A DNA stretch of 64,000 bases, taken from NCBI GenBank assembly GCA_905331475.1, contig CAJNYU010000783.1, positions 1-64,000 of the forward strand. The letters run 5' to 3'. The notes below the pieces were generated by a model. The model saw only the letters and a list, made by a program, of their open reading frames with translations, was not told where the DNA came from and did no database searches. Position numbers and translations under genes: made by a program. Each line of letters starts with the position of its first letter. Positions within the stretch are counted from its first letter, which is position 1. The DNA comes from Rotaria socialis. Taxonomy: Eukaryota > Rotifera > Eurotatoria > Philodinida > Philodinidae. This document shows, one piece after another, positions 27,052-38,379 of the stretch.

Positions 27052-29415
27052 ATGGTCGCCAGTGATTGGTATGGCATATTGGGTGTTAAATCAACAGCAA
27101 CAGATGGTGAAATTAAAAAAGCGTATCGAAAAAAAGCTCTTCAATATCATCCAGATAAAAATCCATCAACAACAGCTGAAGAAACATTTAAAGAAATCAA
27201 TAAAGCCTATGAAACATTGAGCGATGCAGATAAACGTCGAATGTATGATTTACAACAACAAATACCTGTGACACCGACAACTAAATCTAATCCACAACCA
27301 CATAAACAAAAAACGTCATTTCACGCACCCGGTCAACCACATTTCACTTTTAGTGCATCAGCAAAGAATGAAGATTCGACGTCATCACGCTCAGCGCGTT
27401 TTCGTTTTCATCGTATGGGTCAAGACCCATTTCACAATTTTCAACAACGGCATTCACAATTTACTAATACGTTTTTTGATCCGTTTCGTCGAAATTTTCG
27501 TTCGTCGGGTTCTTCGTTTTTTGATACAACAAATAGTCACATTTCATCAGATAACGATGATGATGATGATGATGGTGATGGTGATGCTGGAATTGGTGAT
27601 GACGAAGTCAAAAGTGATCGTAATAATTCAACGTTAGGTAAATAAAAGAACAAAAAACAAATGTATAAAATATAATTGAAATTCTTTTTTTCAGGATCAG
27701 ATGATTTTGACTTTGATTCAACACCGACAACACGTCGTTCTAGTCAAACACGCTTTTCAACAAAAACTCGTCCAAAATGGAATAATAATTGGCCATTTGA
27801 AGCCGACGATGATAATAAATCATCTACATCATCAGACTATAAATTTCCATCTACATTTCAACAACGTTCGAATGCTGATAATCCATTTATGATGTTTGAA
27901 ATGTTAACTCGTGTTGTTTTTGATAAATTTTTTACTGACGATCCTTTTTGGCATAATATTGATTTAAACGATCCATTGATTAACAATAATAGTTCTCAAG
28001 ATATACATTTTCCAAATTTAAATCAACGACAACCTCCACGTTCAACATCAAGTCGTCTACGTAGTGCTTCACAACAAAGACCTCCAGTATCAACTGCAAC
28101 AAATCGTACACGAATACATATTAATCATGTTCCAACATCATCATCTTCATCTAAACATGCTAATGACATGCATTTTGAATGGTTAGGACATCATGAAAGA
28201 CAAAAACGAGCAACATCTTCATCTCGTTTTGATTATAAAGATAGTGATGAAGAAAACATTGAGGATAGTTATGTTTATCAACAAGCAAAACCAACAACAA
28301 TAAATGCTCATCGTTTCAGAAGACGTGCAACGAATAATAATAATAATAATAATAGTAGTGATTCAAAAATTTTAACCTGTCAGTATTGTTTTCATCCATT
28401 CACATCAATTGAAAATCGTTTCCAACATGAAGCTATATGTCGACATCGTTCAAATAGATCAACAAATTTTCGAAATAGAACTCAAGCACCACCACCACCG
28501 CCGCCACCGCCACCGCCACCACCAACAACGACGAATACAGCTGAAGAAAAATTATTTTCATCTAAATGTTCTTATTGTCATCAAGATGTTCGTCTAACAG
28601 ATCGTCTTGATCATGAAGCACTTTGTAAACAATTTGGAACAAAACGACAAACAACAAGCAATACTAAGACGAAACGATTCAATAATTCAACATCGCATAG
28701 TTTTAATAATGATAGTCAATCAACTCCAAAATCATCGTCCGGTAATAAAATGAAACAGCCTAGCGAAAACAGCACTACCAATTAGTTGTTTGGTTTCTTT
28801 GATTTCGTCTGTTCTTTTTTTTGCTTTTTCATATACTCACAATTCCATTTAATTTTCCCTCAAGCATGATAAAAAAAAGAATCAATTCTGTATCTGGGCT
28901 TTTCATTCAGCATCATATGCTCATTTATACATATCACATTCAATTATAGAAACATGCATGCCTTAGAAACAGAAATCTATGTACACCTACGCACGCTTTT
29001 TATGCTATGATGCTTTGTTCAACATATTATAGAGCATAGACGATAATTATCATGCACCCGCTATATATAGTTGCTATAGTTAATTGTTATTAATAATACT
29101 CACTTTAATGTAGTCAAAACATGATGATGATAACTAATCATAGAGCTTTTGTTACCTTTATATGATTCATTCTCATTAGTATCCGTGCCCGCGATTATTG
29201 TAATATAGATGAATAGATTTACCAGTAATTAGTTTCATTTTTTTCTCATACAGATAGTTTATCAAGTGGAATTGAACAATTAAGAACATGTGATCGTTGT
29301 CATCGAATATTTCCTGTTTTATCCGATTTATTTAATCACATGTGTGATGATGACGATGGTCTACTTCGTAAGACGTCCGCGTCCTCTTCCGATAAACTTA
29401 CCAGTGATAATTTAT

Positions 29416-29452
<37 letters not shown>

Positions 29453-29888
29453 TAACACTAATAATAAGGCAACATTGAATAGTAGCATTTTATTCGATAA
29501 AAAGTTCGCATCAAATCAAGGATCATCATCAAAGTCTTTCAAACTCAATCGTCATTCATCATTTAATGATTCTTCAGAACCTGCATTGCGTTCGAAAAAA
29601 TCATATTCAAAATTTTCACCACCATCGTCACCAATATTAAAGCAACATACGAATCCAACACCCATACATGTATCAGTATTAAATCGATCAAATAATAATA
29701 AATTATCATCAGACACAATGCACATTCCTCTTTTTAAACGCCCGTTATTACGAGCGGATGCAAATAATATCAGACGTATTTCATCATCACCATCCCCACG
29801 ACCATTATTTAATGATAAGCAGCAATCCTCCTCAAGTGCTTATATTTATCTTCGAACTCCATCATCGCCAATGCGTGTTATCTCTTGA
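27052..29888 (+). CDS. J-domain (Hsp40) protein with C2HC-type zinc fingers
   Basis: Exons 27052-27637, 27695-28741 and 29254-29888 join in phase to give 755 aa. Residues about 4-68 are a classic J domain with the HPD tripeptide (QYHPDKNPS), so the protein should stimulate an Hsp70 ATPase. A disordered middle has an acidic Asp run and a ten-Pro stretch. Three similar fingers follow: Cys424 (CQYC...HEAIC), Cys487 (CSYC...HEALC) and Cys557 (CDRCHRIF...HMC), the pattern of small C2HC fingers; the third has a shorter last spacing. The tail is Ser/Asn-rich. If the donor at 28742 is not used, the frame stops at 28785, giving a 558-aa form without the third finger. J domains joined to such fingers are unusual to me. 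No gene symbol is assigned because I cannot name a clear orthologue. Confidence 0.85.
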
Positions 29889-31425
29889 ACCGAACGAATA
29901 ATATCAAGAGATACATGCGTGTGTGTATTTGTGGTGTGTATAGAATAGATTTATAATCAGTATTGTGAAAATGTTTCGTTTTTCAAAATGGATTTTATGC
30001 AAACATATCAGTATTGATTCACTTGTAATTTGAAAAGAAATAGAATTGACAATGCTTATAATATATAAAATTTTCTATGTGTAGATCAATCATTTTCAAT
30101 AACTTCTCGTTAGAGTACTGTCAAAACGGATGACAAACATACTTTAATGGAAGCCGTGACAATTGTTACTATGTAAATATATGAAACTATGTTATGCTCC
30201 AATAGCCTTGCTTGCTTAAAAAATAGAACGTCATTGAGTCGAGTAATATCAAGGGCATATGTAAATAGGAAATTATATTCGAAGTATAACAAGCCTGAAA
30301 TGTTTTTCATGCGACCGCTTGAATTAAAATTAATTTTGATCATCACATACAAGACTTGATTTTTCTGATAGATATAATATCGGGACGTTTAATCGAACTT
30401 CAATTGGAATTTGATACTAAATACTAGAGAAAATTTTCTACGATTATTAAAAAATATTATTATACATATTCGTGTCAAAGTAGAAGTTTCATGGGACAGC
30501 TGACATCTTTTTTTATATCATGCATTCTTGACGGTCAATAAGCGAAGTAGAATATTTGTATTAAATCCACTTGCACTACAAGCGAAAGTATAAGCCTTAT
30601 TAATATCTTTTACCTTTCGTCATGGTTGAATCCAGATGATTGTATTGTAGAAAGAAAAAAACAGTTCGAATCGAAAAATAAATTCCGAAAGTTTATATCA
30701 AAGAAATTCAGCAATTTTTGATTTTCAGTGCCCTATAATTGAGCATAATGATAATTTTTATTTTTTTTGTCATTATTTTTATTTTGGTTATGTTTCAACT
30801 TTGAGATATCTCTTTTGCACATGCAATTAAACGAGCTTTTTCCAATCATGATACGAAACGAAGCAGAAATCAACATTTGAAATTTTAATTATGTTTATCA
30901 TAGATATAATTTAGATACTTCGAAACTCATCATCTCATGTGTTGAATGGTATGAGTAGTGAGTAGTTAATGTTTTTACATTTTCTAGTTAGCCAGTGAAA
31001 TAGTTTATTTGATCACAGTGTTTTCTTTGATTGTAAGATATTCTATCTAAAAACCATCGTCATTATTCTTCTCGTTATATAAATGTAAGCATGACAATAG
31101 TCGTATGATCATGGAATTTTCAAAATAAAATACTAAATACATTCTATAAATGTGTTTAGTATTTTATAAAAAAACAAAAAAAACATAACCTAACGTATTG
31201 CTATAATAGCAGATTCTTTTATTGAAAACAAAACTATCTTCACTCATTTACAAAAATAGGAAACTCAACAAAAAGAAATAATTACATAAAAGAAAATGAA
31301 ACAATATTTTGTTTTTAAATATTTTTACATTAGTGAATTTTTTCGATCTTGTTCATCGAGCATAGCGAGCTAAAGAAAATGAATAAAATTCAAAACATCA
31401 AATCTCTTGTACACAAAATTTTTAT
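29889..31425. other. Intergenic, 3' ends of convergent genes
   Basis: About 1.5 kb of AT-rich sequence between the 3' ends of the J-domain gene (plus) and the membrane-protein gene (minus). I see no gene. The minus frame 30110-30352 is short and featureless. Confidence 0.45.
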
Positions 31426-34400
31426 TCATACTTCAGCATTGACAACATCTAAAATGGACATCCAAGCATCTTCATCATGTAAACTCTCATCAGCAGTGGA
31501 TACGTTTCCAGATTTTCCTGATACAGGCGTACTTGGCTTTTTCTGATTATCTGACCAAAATTGATTTAATGAGATATTATCAGAGTCATTGAGTTTATCT
31601 TCTTGTAATACATCTTAATACATAAAAATAAATAAACATTGTGAAAAATGATATATATATATATCAATTACCAGTTATTGCTTTCAATTGATTCATTGAA
31701 GTGCGAGATATAGGTCGAGGAGTAACTGGCGTAGAAAATGCTTTAGATACGGTTCTATTTGAAGGACTTGTAGGAACACTAACAGGCGTTATTGGTTGTA
31801 AAGGAAGATTTGGAGAGAAACCTGGATCATGTATTTTAGTATGATCAACAAATGTGACTTGACTACAGTAGAAGAACATTGATTTAGATATTAGTCTTCT
31901 AGAAAATCTTACTTAAAAGGTTCTGGTGGTTTAATATGAGTACAATTTTTATGCTTCAGAATATCATTCTTACTATCACCTTCATATATCCAAGATATAC
32001 TTGTTTTACTACCTTGTTTAGGTTGCACAATTGTTTTTGTTCGTTTAAATGCCTGACTTTGAGGTTTTTTACTATTTATTAAATAAAAAAAAATTAAGTC
32101 TGATTATTATTGAAATCAATTGTTTTCTTTTATACCCTATATGCATTAAATGTGCATCATTGTAAATATCTACGTGTGATAAAGCAATTTGTTTTGAATG
32201 TGTGTGTCGCCGGATAAGGTAACCGACAGTTAAAATTATTAGTAACGCAAATAAAACACCTAAAATCAGTATACAAACAAATTTCAAAATTTCTTTTTCA
32301 TACCTGTTTAAAACATACTTAAACCACAAGCAAGACCTATTTGCCATGAATTCAAACCAGATGCAACTGTTGCTATATCTAATGAATTATTATTCATGAT
32401 AATCGATACAGATGATAAAGTGGTAGTTGTAACAAGATGGTCACTACAAAACGAGAGACGAATAAAGTAATACGTTTGAACTATCTTCTTTTAATTAAAC
32501 CTGCAATTAGCAGTCCATCTATTTGACTGTAGAGTACATATTGGATATGATGAATTTGCCAGACAAATTGGATCTCGTGCAATATCGCTAGCTGTACAAG
32601 CATCTGATACGAGACCTTAATATTAGTTGAAGAAAAGAATCAGTTGTATTCTAATTTTGATATCAAATATTTATAAAACTAATTTTCAATGGATTAAATC
32701 AATTATTAAATAGTTTTCTGCAAAGTTTAAATAAAAAAAATGCAATTATACTATGAACTAAAATTTACTGAAAATTAATTAATTTGAATTATTGCACTCA
32801 TATTTACTCGATAGTATATGTATTGCTAGTGAATAACTATCCTATGTGATATAATATAATCATGGACAGAAGAAGATCGACGGCTAAATTTTCATACATG
32901 CATTTTCCTATAAGAAAGACTACCTTATTAATTGTCTTGCTACGCTTTCTTAGAAATAAATTTAAAAAAGACTTAGCCAAGCAGTATTCAAACCAATCTA
33001 AGATTATTTATTTTCGATTACGATTCAAAGTATTATGTACATTAGTTCGACGATAAACTTTTCTTTGCAGATCATTATGACTGGCTCGATTTTATTTATA
33101 CGAAATATACAAGGATATTGTATGTGTCTTATGCGTGTAATCAATATTTCTGTTGGCTGAAATAACATATTTTTTAAGCATTACAAGATTGATTGCATTG
33201 ATCATTTAGCGTGTTGTAAAGAATTAACAACAATGATTATTGTATATCTGAGAACCTTAAGAGCAAATAAGAGAAAGGGTGCTCCGAGGCTTAGTGACCA
33301 ATCTCATATGAAAATTTTATCTTTTAGTACTGGACGAAGTTCAGTATACATCTAGAAAGATCACCAAATGCTCTAATATTTCAACAGACATGGCGGGCCT
33401 ATGAAATAATAACATCTGCAGATATGAGTTGGTTTAAAAGTATGGGATTCAATAAGCGTAGTATTTTTGCAAACAGACTTATCAAGAGAGCACAGTACTC
33501 ATTAGATGAATGGAAATCCTTTGAAAGGATACACGAGGAACAGCTAAACTATTTCAAACGTGATACTAATCTGCTCAACGTATTCGTTTATAAATACTTC
33601 TTATGTAATAAGCACTTAACATAAACATATGAACCTTCCACTGCTACATATACCAAAATAAAGAAATACAGGATATTCTATTCAAATTGAAATTTCAGTT
33701 ACCACCACATTTTCTACACTACTCTATCTTTTTGTGTTACATGTTATAACTATGTGTCACTCTTTTTGTTTATCTTTTTCTTATCTATAAATGAATTTAG
33801 TTCATCTCAGGAAGGAAGACTCTTATCACTGGAAGTCAACCAACTTTTTATGAAACGCGTCTTGTAAAAAAAACTGTCTCTTTCGTTTACTTTTTCTTTA
33901 TTCATTTTATATGAATGTGAACCATTCAATGCACAAACAAATTAATAAATAAATAAAAAAAAAAAAAAAAAAGAATTTTATCTATTTCATTTATGTAGAG
34001 AAATTCATCATGTCACCAATAGTGTGTAAGACATTAGAGTTTCCTGGAGTATTAACATTATGAGAATTTATACAGTAGTTTGAATGCTAGAGGAGTATAA
34101 TATGATATTAATAGATATTAAAGTTTCTAGGGTACCATAAGATAAAGTTATAGAGTGCTTGTTTTACTAATCAATTCGATACAACTTTAAATTCGCTTTA
34201 ACTTTCTGCAGGCACTAATTTTTGATTGATATTTTCTTGATACCTAAAAATATTTCGCTTTCTTTTGTTCAGACATTAAGACATTTATAATATTTTAATA
34301 AGAATAAAAATTTCCCATAAAAAATTTTGTGCATGGTGAACTAGTATAGAATTGCTTATCACTAATACAAATGATTTCTTTAAAGGCAAAAAAAAAATTG

Positions 34401-36171
34401 TTGAACTTTGCATCCGTAGAATGGAAGTAAAGTAATAATCTTGTAGCGACAATGTCTTATAGTACTATTTCTTTTCTAGATTCAGATTCCGAGAATCAAT
34501 TGTTGGCTAGGGATACAGAGCCCTTGGAGAATTTATGAATAACCCTATGTTCATTTAGAAATTAAAATTTTTTTTGACGTTCTGTTAAACGCTTCTAGGA
34601 ATCTAAGTACCAAAAATTGTGCTCTCGGTTTAAAAAAAAGTCATTTTTATTAGTTAACCAAACACTATGTGTTGATTCATCGTTTATTTTAATTTTTCTT
34701 GGAAATTTTCTTAGCTATTAAAATATCATGAATATCGTTAACATTTCAAAAAACAAAATAGAATAATTCACGAAATCAACTTCTAGTTTAACATGTTTCA
34801 GTAGAACTGACTTTTAAAATATCTAGATAGAAATAACATAGACTCGTATGTATGTCTGAAGCCTATAAACGCATTCACAACGCGGTCTGAAGAAAGCTTC
34901 CATGGAATGTACTAAATATATGTTACTAGAAGATCAATCAATAATGTATCCGAACTGCTTATTAAAACATAATCTCCATACGATTATCTTACAACATCCT
35001 TGAGAGCATAATGTCAAATAGTATAATATTATATCCCTCAAACATGGTTGACAGTCAAGGATTCACAGTGGAGTAATGTTTTGTCGAAACAAATTCAACA
35101 ACATTTTAGATTAAAAAATCTGGATGAATGCAAAAGAAAGCGTGTCTTTTTCAAAAACATTGCTTCCTGAATTTCTGTCAAAACTATTATGGACGATAAA
35201 ATACAAGATTTTTACCGACATCAAATCTCAATTAATATAAGTAATTTTACTTACTATTATTTATAGTGATTGATGACAAAGTAAGATGTGACTCTGGATC
35301 AATAATGAAACCATTTAATACATAACTAGTCGCATTTATATAATCATAATAAATCGAAGCTAAAATAAAATGAAAAAACAATCTTTTAAAATAGACTATT
35401 ATTGTTGTGTCATATTTTACCAAATAAAATTTGAATTCGAATTGAAATCGATTGAGTCACAGTGATAAGTTGTTGAAAATACATATCCGCCGTAGCAGAA
35501 CAACTGCATAATAAAAAAAAATATTCCTATAGTTATAAAAAAAAGAAAATTAAATTAATAATTTACTTAAAATTGCTGATTGAAATATTAAGAAAAACAT
35601 TTGATGTAATATTTGAAATGTTACTTTGATACAAATTTGTAAGCTTCAAAAAAATCAATCAATTGAAAAAGAATAATAATAACTAATTTTATGAAAGCTA
35701 CATACATCAGTTACAGTTTGATTTAAATCCAATGTTGTATTATCACAGCGTGATAATCCGGTAGTTACTAAAATAAAGCGATAGGATAGTTTTTAATTAG
35801 TTTTTCATTCAACGTTGCTCTACGAACAGCGGCAATAGATGAATATTAAGTTATATTCAAGATAATTTTAAGTCGAAGTTAATATTTTGTTCAGAACCTG
35901 AAATTTGTAAAGATTAACTATCGAAAGAAAATGAGATTCATTTATAGAATATTAAAGTACGAATGATCTTTGAAAATTTATCTATTGATACATTTATGAA
36001 ATAATAAAATGATAATTAAATTGTATTCTACTTTTAGATAGGATAAAGGAACAAAGAAACCATATCTAATTCATCAATCTTTTAGAAATATTTATGCAAT
36101 ACTATACTACCAGACGTCATACCTGTAATAGTATTCGCGTAAGGCATCAATAATGTACCATTAAGAGCCAT
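31426..36171 (-). CDS. Unknown single-pass membrane protein, 425 aa, 11 exons
   Basis: Exons on minus: 36171-36123, 35767-35706, 35643-35567, 35503-35421, 35359-35255, 32615-32501, 32443-32319, 32259-32136, 32071-31913, 31862-31672, 31613-31426. They add to 425 codons plus stop with every phase matching. Residues about 1-190 look extracellular: many N-glycosylation sequons (NIS, NIT, NCS, NNS) and several Cys. One hydrophobic helix follows (GLACGLSVLFALLIILTVGY), then a basic stop-transfer RRHTH and a disordered cytoplasmic tail of about 195 aa rich in Thr-Pro and Ser-Pro. I see no strong signal peptide (the start MALNGTLLMPYANT is weak), so a further 5' exon may exist, or the protein is a type III membrane protein. 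A poly-A signal AATAAA overlaps the stop codon (31426-31421). The family is not recognised. Confidence 0.7.
32616..35254 (-). other. 2.6-kb intron of the membrane-protein gene
   Basis: Much longer than the other introns of this gene. Its 5' part (34,000-35,254) is plain AT-rich sequence. The part from about 32,860 to 33,972 holds the coding relic listed next, on the opposite strand. Confidence 0.6.
32862..33972 (+). pseudogene. Decayed coding relic ending in a poly-A tract (possible retrocopy)
   Basis: Several plus-strand stretches read like protein but in different frames: 32862-33056 (basic, membrane-like N-terminus), about 33074-33165 (YDWLDFIYTKYTRIL), 33185-33355 (MIIVYLRTLRANKRKGAPRLS) and 33328-33624 (a 98-codon open run with TWRAYEIITSADMSWFKSMG). 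After the last stop the sequence runs through AATAAATAAATAAA into 18 consecutive A (33955-33972). A 10-nt word, aattttatct, occurs right after the A tract (33974-33983) and also at 33313-33322, which could be a target duplication. Alternatives are a small nested gene or a worn transposon fragment. I do not recognise the protein. Confidence 0.45.
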
Positions 36172-38379
36172 ACCTTTTTGTTTGTGTTGATAAAAATAAG
36201 TGAATTACTGCACGTTGTTCTTTCCAATTGATTAACCGTCTCTTTTTGGTTAAATAAATTCTTATCGATTAACCATGTTTTTTCGCTTTTATTCAAATTC
36301 GAAAATACCTTGTGATTTTCATTAACTCTTAAAAATTTTTCATTCTATGCTTGGAGTGTGCCATTACAAAGAATTTATATAAAAACTATGAAGACCAAAT
36401 TAAGAGAGAAAATGAGCGAAGAAAAGAAAAGAAAAGACAAGAAAGTTTTCTTTGTGTTGTTTGTAAAATTTCAAACATGTTTATCGTTTTCTTTTCTTTT
36501 TTTTACCCTAAGCTCTTTTGATTCAGTACCTTTGGCATGCGTTTTGATGTCACATGATGATAGAAAAAGGCGTATATTTAGTTCTTTTAATTGTCGTAAA
36601 TTATTTTCACTCGTTTTTTTGTGCGTTGCTTTGTCTTCAAACAATATTTCATTTTTTTCATTTAAAAAGTATTCACGAATTCTGTTTTCTTTTCTATGCG
36701 TGTTTTTTTCAAATGCATATATTTTCAAGTGTTTGTTCGTATTAAATAGATTGATTAATTGTTTGATTATTAAAGGAAAAAAAACATAAAAAGAGAAGAA
36801 AACAATTCTTTTACAAAATAAGCCTGCACATTACTGTGTACTTCAGTCATCATGTACAAAACAACGAACGGCTATTTATCTAGTTTTCAACAGTATCTAT
36901 ATATAGTACTTTTAAAGAGAGAGAGAGAGAGAGAGAAATATGGGCAATTGGGTAAAAGAACAGTAGAACTGCTGAATAGAGAAGAACATTATTACTACTT
37001 CTAAATATTTTTTTCTTAAAAAAGCAGAAATGAAACGAAATTGTTTTTTTTTGAACGAGTAAGTTGCTATACAACTGTGTGATGCACTCAACGGAAAACA
37101 ACAAATCATAGGAAATGAAACATGAAGTCTTTCCGACGACACGAATTTCGATGCAAGATTCCATAGATAATTGATTATAAATTTAATTCTACTGAATTAG
37201 TAATTATCGGAAGCAAATTGTTTTATTCAAATTTAATAATATTTTTAATTATATTTATATCATAATTCTATTAACTAATATTTGAAATAACAATAGATGG
37301 TATTTAATATTTGGTAAACAATTCAATAATTATTTGTCGTAGTCGAAAATTATCATGACTAAAGTTATTAGCTATATGTTATTTCTTTGACAAAATTGTT
37401 TATCATTTTATGAATTTTCTTTTCTATTTTTCGAATTATAATGGTCTTGCATTATCAATCGAGTTGACTAGTTCTATGATTTCTCAACTAAATATACAAG
37501 GATACCGTTTGTATTAACAAAAACTATTCTGTTGTTTTCTGATTAGAAGCCGGTAGTTATAATACATGCGAATTTTTTTCTTCTATAAAGGTTCATTCAT
37601 CTGACATCACGTACATAAGCTCGACGAAGTGAATTACTAACTAAAAACAGTAATTGACCTTTCAGAAAATATTCATATAAATTTATTAGTAGATTTATTT
37701 GTATGAATCGATGTGCTTAGCAGTTTAATCTCAAATAAAAATTGAATTTTTATTTTATTTTTTTATTATAAAAATATTACTTAAAGCCACAAAATCTTCT
37801 CTAGACTCACCATAGAAGAAAATCCTATTTAGATTAATGCATTGAAAAAAAGACATCTAACAGCCAATAGAAGAATTGTTGAATGACACTGATGAATGGA
37901 GCAAATATGTCAAATGTAATAATTCACTAAAAAAGAGAATCTGATTAAACAAAAATTAAAATTTTCCAATTACAATGTAGAGTTTACTAATTGCATGAAT
38001 CAGTCTTACATACTAAACCATTGTATATAGAATAGTATTTGTTTCGCAATTAGATAAAAATCTTGAGTTATAAAAAAGAAAACTCTTGAAAAAAAGAAAA
38101 ACAAAGTAAATTGATTGATGAATATTTTGTTTTCGCCAATTTAACGAATTAGACAACGAAAATCAGCATGAAAGAAAAAGAATATATATCTGATGATTAC
38201 GATCTGTTGAATAGTTATTATTGTAAAATCATTAAAAGTAAACTCGAATTTATTTTCTCAAACTTATTAATCGTTCATAATTCGTACAACATCTTTTTTT
38301 CTTGAATAAAGATTATTTTTTACGAAACAACAGCAACAATAACAACAAAAAAGGAAGCAACATCGAAAGCTAAAATGTT
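36172..38379. other. Intergenic, no gene seen
   Basis: About 2.2 kb of AT-rich sequence with a (GA)n microsatellite at about 36914-36936. The 143-codon plus frame at 36358-36789 is Phe/Lys/Ser-rich low-complexity sequence and is not believed. Confidence 0.45.

Noticed and set aside
36358-36789. 143-codon plus-strand open frame
   Set aside because: Phe/Lys/Ser-driven AT-rich composition, an equally open minus frame over the same bases, no domain, no splice structure.
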